Assembly: GCA_035943355.1 (NCBI GenBank)
Contig: DASZCG010000284.1
Coordinates: 1-16,533 of the forward strand
DNA: 16,533 bases
DNA from: 20CM-2-65-7 sp035943355
GTDB lineage: Bacteria > Gemmatimonadota > Gemmatimonadetes > Gemmatimonadales > GWC2-71-9
Direction: 5' to 3'
Part shown: piece by piece, positions 1-6,328 of the stretch
How the letters are laid out: each line of letters begins with the position of its first letter
How positions within the stretch are numbered: position 1 is the stretch's first letter
Made by a program: the position numbers and the translations under genes
The notes under the pieces: model-generated
Databases searched by the model: none
What the model was told of the DNA's origin: nothing
The model's input: only the letters and a program-made list of their open reading frames with translations

Positions 1-412
1 CGAGACTCAGCCGCAAACCAGCCAGTCCGCCGACGCCGTTTTCCGTTCCGGTGAGCCCCTTACTGAACTTGTTGTACGCCCACCCGCCGCCGAGCAGGAA
101 CGCCATCCGCTTTGCGAACGGGAGATTGCCCATCAGGCGCACGTGTACGGGAGTGTGATCCACGTCGGGGCCGCCGCCGCCGATGTTTGTGGGTGCAAGG
201 GCACCGTCGCCTTCAAGGAGAATCTTGTCGGAGAGAAAGAATCCTAACCGGCCGCCCCACCCCGCTGCGTTCTCGAGACCGAGGTCGGCATCGTACGTGC
301 CGTAGCGTGCAAACCCGCCGAGCTCCACGGTCCCCCGGTGCTGAGCGCGCGCCGGTACGACCGATACCGTCATCATGGCGATGGTGAGCGCGAGAACTCT
401 TGACGACGACAT
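1..412 (-). CDS. Outer-membrane beta-barrel protein, OmpA-like N-terminal part (partial)
   Basis: Reading leftward from the ATG at 412-410, the frame stays open for 137 codons and leaves the window, so the C-terminus is not visible. The N-terminus is a good Sec signal peptide: a short polar start, a hydrophobic core, then a cleavage-like PARAQ near residue 23. The mature part opens with GTVELGGFARYGTYD and continues with alternating hydrophobic strands and Gly-rich turns (GGRLGFFLSDKILLEGDGAL, MAFLLGGGWAYNKFS). This is the pattern of small 8-stranded outer-membrane barrels. In related proteins the barrel is often followed by a peptidoglycan-binding OmpA domain, which would lie outside this window, so calling it OmpA family is inference. 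A strong Shine-Dalgarno, AAGGAG, sits 9 nt before the ATG and fixes the start. It is transcribed divergently from the GPW-repeat gene. It could instead be a plain barrel porin-like protein. Confidence 0.8.
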   Translation of the reverse strand, partial: MSSSRVLALTIAMMTVSVVPARAQHRGTVELGGFARYGTYDADLGLENAAGWGGRLGFFLSDKILLEGDGALAPTNIGGGGPDVDHTPVHVRLMGNLPFAKRMAFLLGGGWAYNKFSKGLTGTENGVGGLAGLRLSL

Positions 413-421
413 GGGCGGCCT

Positions 422-427
422 CTCCTT
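422..427 (-). promoter_or_regulatory. Ribosome binding site of the OmpA-like gene
   Basis: On the minus strand the sequence AAGGAG lies 9 nt before the ATG at 412. It is a near-perfect anti-16S match and decides the start codon of this edge-truncated gene. Confidence 0.7.
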
Positions 428-524
428 TATAGAGCGATCACGTTGTAATAGCTCACGATGCGCTGATCTCTGGGAGATGGGGAATACGCCCTTAGTCCTA
501 TCCCGCCTCAGGGACACGGAACAC

Positions 525-528
525 AGGA
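525..528 (+). promoter_or_regulatory. Ribosome binding site supporting the GTG start at 537
   Basis: AGGA lies 8 nt before the GTG at 537. It favours this start over the upstream in-frame ATG at 375, which would put cytoplasmic-looking residues before the signal peptide and overlap the divergent gene. Confidence 0.5.
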
Positions 529-536
529 TTACCCGT

Positions 537-2843
537 GTGAGAACGACCGCAATCATTCGGATGGTGGCCGGCAGTTTGACATCGCTGGCGCTCTGCGTTT
601 CTGCGCTGAACGCGCAGGACTACACCTGGCCGCGCGAGATCCCCGTGTCGGGCGGCGCGACCGGGACGATCGTGCTGTACCAGCCGCAGGCCGAGAAGCT
701 CACCGGAAACGAGCTGACGGCACGGGGTGCCATCGCGCTCAAGGTGACCGGCAGACCCGATCCGATCTTCGGTGCGATGTGGATGCGAGCCACGGTCGAC
801 GTAGATCGAGACTCCGGCATGGTGTGGCTGCACGATCTCAAAATCACGCGGGTGCGCTGGCCCGACGCGACGCCGGACCAGCAGGCGCGGTTCACGCAGT
901 ATGTCGAGACGGATTTTCCACCTTCCGGCTTTCGCATGACGATCGCGCGGCTCCAGGCGAGCCTCGCGTCGGCCGAGGCGGAGCGTAGCCACACCGATGG
1001 TTTGAAGAATGACGCGCCGAAGATCGTATTCTCGGAGCAGCTCGCCGTGCTGCTGTTGTACGACGGCGAGCCGCGGCTGCAGCCGATCGACAGCACACCC
1101 CTGGCGCTCGTGGTCAACACGCCATTCGGTGTGGTGAAGGACACGACCACCGGCATCTACTGGCTGACCGACGGCGCGACATGGTACTCGGCGACCGATC
1201 CCAAGGGCCCGTGGCAGGCCCCCGCAACGCCGCCAGCCGTCGTTGCGAAAATGCAGTCCGCGGAGACGACCGTAGCAGAGGCAGACACGTCCACCAAAGC
1301 GGCGGCGTCCGTCCAGTACGTCAACACGCTGGCGCCGAAACCCGACAGCACACCCCCCCCACCTCGGCCCGATACGTTGGCGCGCACGGACAGTTCTGCA
1401 GCACGGCGAGACACATCGACCACGCATGCAGACAGCGCCATCAACGCGGATACGTTGTTCGCGCCGCCTCCAGCCATCATCACGGCGACAGAACCGACCG
1501 AGCTGGTGGTGACGCAAGGCCCTCCCACCTGGAAGACCACGGCGGGCGGCAAGCTGCTGTACGTCGAGAACACCGAGACGCCGTGGATTCGGGAAACCGA
1601 AGGGAGAGACAACTATCTCCTGATTTCCGGACGGTGGTTCAAGAGCGAGTCCCTGCAGGGGCCGTGGACTTTCGCGCGACCGGACTCGCTCCCGGCGGCG
1701 TTCCAGGAGATTCCGCCCGAGTCCCCCATCGGCGGCGTCCGCAGCGCGATCGCGCTTACCGTCGAAGCGCAGGACGCGCTCCTCGACCTCGAGATTCCGC
1801 AAACCACGGCGGTGCAGCGTAGCCAGGCGACGCTAGCCGTGAAGTACGACGGCGAGCCCAAATTCGTCGACATCACCGGCACCACGGTTGCATACGCGAC
1901 CAACACCGCATCGCAGGTGCTGCGCGTCGGTGGCGCGTACTACGCGTGCGACAATGCCGTCTGGTTCAAGTCCGCGAGCGCACAGGGACCGTGGGTGGTC
2001 GCCGACAGCATCCCGAAGGATGCGATCAGCAAAATCCCACCCAGTGTACCGGTCTACAACCTGACCTATGTGGCTGTGTACGCTTCCACGCCCGAAGTTG
2101 TGTACGTCGGCTACACGCCGGGATACACTGGCGCCTATCCCTACTACGGCGTCCCGGTCTACGGCACTGGCTGGTACTATCCGCCCTATATCGGCTCTGT
2201 GTACTACCCGCACCCTGTGACCTACGGCGTCGCGGTGAGCTACAACCCCTACACCGGCTGGGGCATGGGGACGACGTTCGCCGCGGGATTCTTCGCCGTC
2301 GGCATCGGCGTGGCGATCGGCAGCAGCAGCCGCTATTACCCGGCGGGCGGTTACCGCGCCTGCTACAACTGCACGATCAATACCGGGGGTGGCCGCGGGA
2401 ATGCAGGGCGTGGTGGGCGGAACCAAGTCAACATCGGCAACACCGCCGGCGGCGGAAACCGACCGACAGCGGGAAACAGGGCATCCCAGGGCGGCCGGGG
2501 GGCTGGGGGGGGGCGCGCCAACTCGAGCATCTATAACCGTCCGGAGAACCGCGGCCGCACGGCGAACCGCCAGAGCCGCGACAGGGCATCGACTCAAATC
2601 GGGGGGGCGAACCGCACGGCGCGGGGCCAGAACAACGTCTTCGCGGACCGGAACGGCAACGTCAGTCGCCGGACGAACAACGGATGGGAATCCCGCCAGG
2701 GCAGCAGCTGGTCGAAAGATCGCGCCGGGACCAACCGGGGCGGGCAGGAGCGCGAGTACCAGGCGCGCCAGCGCAGCTCATCCCGTGGCGGGGGCGGTGG
2801 CAGTCGTGGCGGTGGACGCAGCGGCGGCGGGCGCCGGCGGTAG
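537..2843 (+). CDS. Exported GPW-repeat protein with Tyr/Gly-rich segment and Gly/Arg-rich tail
   Basis: Counting from the GTG at 537 the protein has 768 residues. Residues 1-26 form a signal peptide ending SALNA before QDYTWPREI. An N-terminal domain (about 27-200) precedes three spaced copies of an aromatic motif of the type Y-x(n)-W-[FY]-x-S/A-x(n)-G-P-W, at about residues 207-222, 359-376 and 465-488. A Ser/Thr/Pro/Asp-rich linker (about 239-308) separates the first two. Residues 522-612 are rich in Tyr, Pro and Gly, with a YVGYTPGY motif. From about 613 to the end the chain is Gly, Arg and Asn rich and strongly basic, ending in GGGRRR. I recall similar proteins being labelled carbohydrate-binding family V/XII, but no catalytic site is visible and the function is unknown. 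It is the first gene of a tight unit with the DUF3943 gene. An 8-C run at 1353-1360 and G runs at 2505-2513 and 2601-2607 lie inside the gene. The N-terminal domain and start are well supported; the function is not. Confidence 0.8.
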   Translation: MRTTAIIRMVAGSLTSLALCVSALNAQDYTWPREIPVSGGATGTIVLYQPQAEKLTGNELTARGAIALKVTGRPDPIFGAMWMRATVDVDRDSGMVWLHDLKITRVRWPDATPDQQARFTQYVETDFPPSGFRMTIARLQASLASAEAERSHTDGLKNDAPKIVFSEQLAVLLLYDGEPRLQPIDSTPLALVVNTPFGVVKDTTTGIYWLTDGATWYSATDPKGPWQAPATPPAVVAKMQSAETTVAEADTSTKAAASVQYVNTLAPKPDSTPPPPRPDTLARTDSSAARRDTSTTHADSAINADTLFAPPPAIITATEPTELVVTQGPPTWKTTAGGKLLYVENTETPWIRETEGRDNYLLISGRWFKSESLQGPWTFARPDSLPAAFQEIPPESPIGGVRSAIALTVEAQDALLDLEIPQTTAVQRSQATLAVKYDGEPKFVDITGTTVAYATNTASQVLRVGGAYYACDNAVWFKSASAQGPWVVADSIPKDAISKIPPSVPVYNLTYVAVYASTPEVVYVGYTPGYTGAYPYYGVPVYGTGWYYPPYIGSVYYPHPVTYGVAVSYNPYTGWGMGTTFAAGFFAVGIGVAIGSSSRYYPAGGYRACYNCTINTGGGRGNAGRGGRNQVNIGNTAGGGNRPTAGNRASQGGRGAGGGRANSSIYNRPENRGRTANRQSRDRASTQIGGANRTARGQNNVFADRNGNVSRRTNNGWESRQGSSWSKDRAGTNRGGQEREYQARQRSSSRGGGGGSRGGGRSGGGRRR

Positions 2844-2858
2844 CTACCAATCCAGCGT

Positions 2859-2862
2859 AAGG
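2859..2862 (+). promoter_or_regulatory. Ribosome binding site of the DUF3943 gene
   Basis: AAGG (continuing AT) ends 9 nt before the ATG at 2872. It favours that codon over the in-frame ATG at 2863, which overlaps the site, and the one at 2893. It lies in the short gap after the preceding stop. Confidence 0.5.
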
Positions 2863-2871
2863 ATGATTTCG

Positions 2872-4365
2872 ATGCCATACCGAGCACGAGCGATGGTGCC
2901 TTGTGCCGTCATCGTCGTATCGATGATCGGCGTGCTGGCGCGCGGCGCGGCGACCCAGGCGGTCGCCTCGAGCGCACCAGCTCCCTTCCTCATCCCCGCA
3001 GCGGCATGGCCTCACAGCGCGCCGGTCGCGTTCGGGAACCAGCGGCGCCAACTCCCCTGCCCCGACTGCAATCCGCCCAAGCGCTTCTGGCCCGGATTCG
3101 GCGAAGTCATGATCGTGCAGCTCATCCCGTGGACCATCAACTCCGTGGTGCGGGACGCCGAGTGGGCCAAGATCGGACCGTCCGTGTGGGCGACGAACAT
3201 CGAAAACCCCTGGGTGTGGGACAACAACAAGTTCTTGAACAACCAGTTCTCCCATCCCTATCACGGCAGCCTCTACTTCAACGCCGGGCGCACCAACGGC
3301 TACAACTTCTGGCAGTCGGTGCCGTGGGCGTTCGGTGGCAGCTTGATGTGGGAGTGGTTCTTCGAAGGGTGGGCGCCGGCGCCGAACGACTGGCTCAACA
3401 CCAGCCTGGGCGGCATCACGCTGGGCGAGATGCTCTTCAAGATGTCTTCGTTGACGCTCGACAATCGGGCGACCGGAGCGGAACGCACCTGGCGTGAGAT
3501 CGGCGCGACTGCGCTGAACCCGGTGCGTGGGTTCAACCGGCTGACCCGCGGCCAGATGAACGACATCGTGGCCAACCCTGCCGACTGGCGCCCCAGCCGC
3601 ATCTTCGCGTCGTTCGACGTCGGCTATCGCTCGGCCACGGGAGGCGACAACCTCGGCAAGACCGGGACGACGGGGGCTGGCTTCCTCCAGGCAACCCTGT
3701 TCTACGGCGACCAAGTGGCTGACGTCGGCAAGGCGCCGTTCTCGGCGTTCAACGTGGGCTTCGAAGTTGCTACCCAGAATCAGGGCACGCGCGGCCGCTT
3801 TGCCCGGCTGACCGCGCGCGGCAATCTCGCCGCGCACGAGCTCAGCAAGAGCGAGCACACCCAGCACCAGCTCGCGGCGTTCATGTCGTACGAGTTCCTC
3901 AGCTCCGAGGCGATCGAATTCGGCGGCCAGGGATTCCTGGGGGGGCTGGTCTCACGCTGGGGGGACCCGCATGGCTTCCGGATTCAGAGCGAGCTGCTGG
4001 GTGCCGCCTATCCAATCGTCGCGACCCAGTCCGATTACTACGTCTCGCAGGAGGGACGCGACTACGACTACGGGCTCGGCTTCGGTGGTAATGCCCGCCT
4101 GTCGGCGATCTGGGAGGGACTCGCGGCGATCGACGCCCGTGCCAGAATGCTGTGGGAGCCGGTCCTCAGCGGATTCAACGGCGATCACTACCAGTACGCG
4201 GCGTCGCTCGAGGGCCGGCTGTACTACAGCGGCCGCCTCGGCGTGGGTGCGTCTGTCACAGCATATCACCGCACCAGCCAGTACGACGACTTCCCCGACG
4301 TCTCGGCGGACGGGACCCAGATTCGGGCCTACGGCAGTTGGTCGGTCCCGAGGTGGCTGCCATGA
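2872..4365 (+). CDS. DUF3943 domain protein, probable outer-membrane protein
   Basis: From ATG 2872 the product has 497 residues. A signal peptide covers about the first 27-32 residues (basic MPYRARAM, then a hydrophobic core from VPCAVIVV). The hallmark is residues 112-150, containing NPWVWDNNKFLNNQFSHPYH followed by GSLYFNAGRTNGYNFW. This is the conserved core of the DUF3943 family as I recall it. Next come SLMWEWFFE and a conserved helical stretch through about residue 235, in which RGFNRLTRG is notable. The second half is made of alternating aromatic and polar strands with turns, typical of an outer-membrane barrel, and ends in GSWSVPRWLP. The family has no established activity. The same frame stays open far upstream (to 2389) through the tail of the preceding gene, but that part has shadow composition. 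The start is chosen for its Shine-Dalgarno and signal peptide. Its stop overlaps the next start as ATGA, so coupled translation is likely. Confidence 0.85.
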   Translation: MPYRARAMVPCAVIVVSMIGVLARGAATQAVASSAPAPFLIPAAAWPHSAPVAFGNQRRQLPCPDCNPPKRFWPGFGEVMIVQLIPWTINSVVRDAEWAKIGPSVWATNIENPWVWDNNKFLNNQFSHPYHGSLYFNAGRTNGYNFWQSVPWAFGGSLMWEWFFEGWAPAPNDWLNTSLGGITLGEMLFKMSSLTLDNRATGAERTWREIGATALNPVRGFNRLTRGQMNDIVANPADWRPSRIFASFDVGYRSATGGDNLGKTGTTGAGFLQATLFYGDQVADVGKAPFSAFNVGFEVATQNQGTRGRFARLTARGNLAAHELSKSEHTQHQLAAFMSYEFLSSEAIEFGGQGFLGGLVSRWGDPHGFRIQSELLGAAYPIVATQSDYYVSQEGRDYDYGLGFGGNARLSAIWEGLAAIDARARMLWEPVLSGFNGDHYQYAASLEGRLYYSGRLGVGASVTAYHRTSQYDDFPDVSADGTQIRAYGSWSVPRWLP

Positions 4366-4790
4366 CCCCGGCGTTGTGTGGGAGATCGCTGGGTAGACTG
4401 GCGCTGCTCGTCGTGGTAATCGCGACGGCGTCAGCCTGTCAGGACTCGATCATCAAGGCCCTCGGTCCGGAGAACCGCGAGATTGCCACCGTCCTGACCG
4501 ACAGCTTGCGCTTCGAAGCATGGGACCTGGACAACGTGACCGACACCCGCACCTGGAACTGGACCATCACGGGACCGGTGGCTGCGGTGTTCCATCGAAG
4601 CTTCGTGCATCACGGCCAAGGGCGGCTCACGATCATCGACGCCGCCGGTGATACGGTGTATCGGATGATCCCGCTCGAGTACCAACAGGACAATCAGACC
4701 GCAGCGGGTCAGGCCGGCGTCTGGACCGTCCAGCTCGAGTTGTTCGGCGCCCGCGGCCGGGTCGACTTCTCGCTCGCGCGCGCACCGTAG
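4362..4790 (+). CDS. Small putative lipoprotein
   Basis: The product has 142 residues. The start ATG overlaps the stop of the DUF3943 gene by four bases (ATGA), so this is the third cistron of the unit and is probably translated by coupling. The N-terminus has Arg-containing basic residues, a core LALLVVVIATASA and then Cys26. The sequence before the Cys (A-S-A-C) is an imperfect but acceptable lipobox. The mature chain is short and beta-rich, with Trp-containing strands (TRTWNWTITG) and an ending GVWTVQLELFGARGRVDFSL that resembles the last strands of a small beta-sandwich. I do not recognise a family. The position suggests it is an accessory or anchor for the two exported proteins encoded before it, which is inference. 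It ends 7 bp from the stop of a convergent gene. Confidence 0.75.
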   Translation: MTPALCGRSLGRLALLVVVIATASACQDSIIKALGPENREIATVLTDSLRFEAWDLDNVTDTRTWNWTITGPVAAVFHRSFVHHGQGRLTIIDAAGDTVYRMIPLEYQQDNQTAAGQAGVWTVQLELFGARGRVDFSLARAP

Positions 4791-4797
4791 CGCCTCG

Positions 4798-6288
4798 CTA
4801 GTTGCTGACGGTCACCGTGACGGCCGCCGAGGTCGTCGCATGGCCGGCCGCGTCGCGCGCCGTGGCCGTGAGTGCGTACGTTCCGTTCGGCTCGCCGTGG
4901 GAGTCCCACGTAAGCGTGTACTTGGTGAGCGGAGCGGCGGTGGCCATCGTACCGATGCTGTCGCCGGTCATCCGGAACACCACCGCGACCACCGAATCGT
5001 CGTCGACCGCCGTCGCGGTGAGGCTGACGGTGCCGGTGAGAGCGGCGCTCCCCGTCACCCCGGGAGAGAAGAGCGACACGATCGGTGGTCCGATGTCCGC
5101 CAGCGCGCTCGGGTGCGCGGCCTTCCACTGCGCGACGGCATTGTTCCAATAGTCGAGACCCGTGGCACCGGTCATCAGCGTGAAGCAGACCTTCCCGTCG
5201 AACGTCGTGGGCAGCTGCTCGGGGAACGCGCCGGGCCCAAGCCACACCATGACGTTGTTCGCGCAATCGGCGAGCTTCCCGGGGGGCGGCGCCATGAACA
5301 TGCCTGCGCCGTTCCCCTCCTCCGATCCGGCGTCGGCGCGGAACACGTTGCCGTACAGCGCTAGCTGGGGAGCGTTGTCGCTCCACTTCCAGAACGCATT
5401 GTGATTGGGGAGTGGACCCGAGTAGGCCTGGTCCATCGCCTGAAGCCGCCACAGCGAGTTCCTGATCACCACGAGGTTCGCGCTGCCGTCGAGTGCCCTG
5501 GTGTACTCGAGCGAGCTCATGCCGTCGTAACAGCCGTCGAAGAACGACGAGTCGATCATCCCACTGTTCAAGAAGTCGTTCTCGACGCAGTCGTCCCGGC
5601 TGTACTTCACGTGCACGTTGCGGATGGTCCAGCCGCCATCTCGCTGGTCGTCCATGCTCACGCCGTCGCCGTAGTCGAAGAAGGTGACGCCCTCGATCTG
5701 GAAGAACGGCGCGTCACGCACCACCATGCCGTAGCGGTCGTGCATGATGGTCCAGGAAGTGGAAGGAGGACCTTGGCCCACCACCTGCCCGCCGTGATAA
5801 CACAGGCCCGCGCCGCCCACGCGCGTGGCCACGTCGTCTGGTGCCAGGAATTGGGCAGTGGACGCGTCGAACTTGGTGTCGACGGCGGCGGTCGTGTTGT
5901 AGAGCGCGGAGCTCTGCTGTCCTGACACTGTGACGGTGGGCCCAGCCTGATTGAGACATGGCACGCCGTGGACTGTGATAGCAGCCGTGGCCGTGTCGCT
6001 CTCGCTCGCGGCCGAGATGGTGGCGGATCCACTCGCGGACCCGGTCACCAGCCCATTGCCGTCGACCTGCGCCACCGCTGGGTCGCTCGTAGCCCAGTTG
6101 ACCGCAGCGCCGGGCACGGGGTTGCCGGCGCCGTCCCGGACCATCCCGTCAAGCTGCACCGTGTCGCCGACGACGAGCGTGAAGGCTGTGGGAGTGAGCG
6201 TGAGCGAGCGCTGTCCTGGTCCTGCCGCACCACTGCAACCCGCTAGCAGCACAACAGTCGCCGTGAGGAGCGATCGGGTCGATGTCAC
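4798..6288 (-). CDS. Lipoprotein with Big2-type Ig domain, beta-helix-like core and C-terminal Ig domain
   Basis: The product has 496 residues from a GTG start at 6288-6286. An AGG 7 nt upstream is a weak ribosome site. Residues 1-18 are a textbook lipoprotein signal with lipobox LAGC, Cys18. Residues 27-105 form a Big2-like Ig domain (LTLTPTAFTLVVGDTVQL ... NWATSDPAVAQVDGNGLVTG). Residues about 115-345 look like a right-handed parallel beta-helix: successive short strands with D-G, IRN and SSFFDG turns (GWTIRNVHVKYSRDDCVEND; LVVIRNSLWRL). Several Cys (C111, C163, C234, C253, C342, C368) could pair. Residues 401-496 are a C-terminal Ig domain of the PPIVSLFSP ... YALTATARDAAGH type. The fold recalls pectate-lyase-like polysaccharide enzymes, but I cannot assign catalytic residues, so enzymatic activity is uncertain. 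A surface polysaccharide-binding or degrading role is inference. It lies 40 bp downstream of the hybrid kinase on the same strand. Confidence 0.85.
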   Translation of the reverse strand: MTSTRSLLTATVVLLAGCSGAAGPGQRSLTLTPTAFTLVVGDTVQLDGMVRDGAGNPVPGAAVNWATSDPAVAQVDGNGLVTGSASGSATISAASESDTATAAITVHGVPCLNQAGPTVTVSGQQSSALYNTTAAVDTKFDASTAQFLAPDDVATRVGGAGLCYHGGQVVGQGPPSTSWTIMHDRYGMVVRDAPFFQIEGVTFFDYGDGVSMDDQRDGGWTIRNVHVKYSRDDCVENDFLNSGMIDSSFFDGCYDGMSSLEYTRALDGSANLVVIRNSLWRLQAMDQAYSGPLPNHNAFWKWSDNAPQLALYGNVFRADAGSEEGNGAGMFMAPPPGKLADCANNVMVWLGPGAFPEQLPTTFDGKVCFTLMTGATGLDYWNNAVAQWKAAHPSALADIGPPIVSLFSPGVTGSAALTGTVSLTATAVDDDSVVAVVFRMTGDSIGTMATAAPLTKYTLTWDSHGEPNGTYALTATARDAAGHATTSAAVTVTVSN

Positions 6289-6328
6289 TGTGGCGGACCT
6301 GGTAGTGAGGGTTGAGAGAAAGGCGCCG

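Larger units (their letters stand above)
413..536. promoter_or_regulatory. Divergent intergenic region between two exported-protein genes
   Basis: These 124 bases separate the starts of the minus-strand OmpA-like gene and the plus-strand GPW-repeat gene, so both promoters must lie here or inside the opposing gene. The centre is richer in A/T than the flanks (around 421-460). I do not see a convincing pair of -35 and -10 boxes for either direction. A TATAAA-like element on the minus strand lies immediately beside the Shine-Dalgarno, too close to be a normal -10. No clear operator palindrome is visible. Confidence 0.4.

Noticed and set aside
498..1802. 434-codon open frame antisense to the GPW-repeat gene
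   Set aside because: Arg-rich low-information product. The plus strand carries a signal peptide, linker and motif repeats in a well-supported frame.
2389..2871. Extending the DUF3943 protein upstream to 2389
   Set aside because: That part overlaps the preceding gene out of frame and has Ala/Arg/Gly/Thr shadow composition. ATG 2872 has a ribosome site and a signal peptide.
2662..3867. 401-codon open frame antisense to the DUF3943 gene
   Set aside because: It spans two plus-strand genes, has shadow composition, and conflicts with the conserved DUF3943 core.
4791..4797. Bidirectional terminator between the convergent genes
   Set aside because: The gap is only 7 bp, and I see no clear hairpin with a T run around it; any terminator would lie inside the coding ends.
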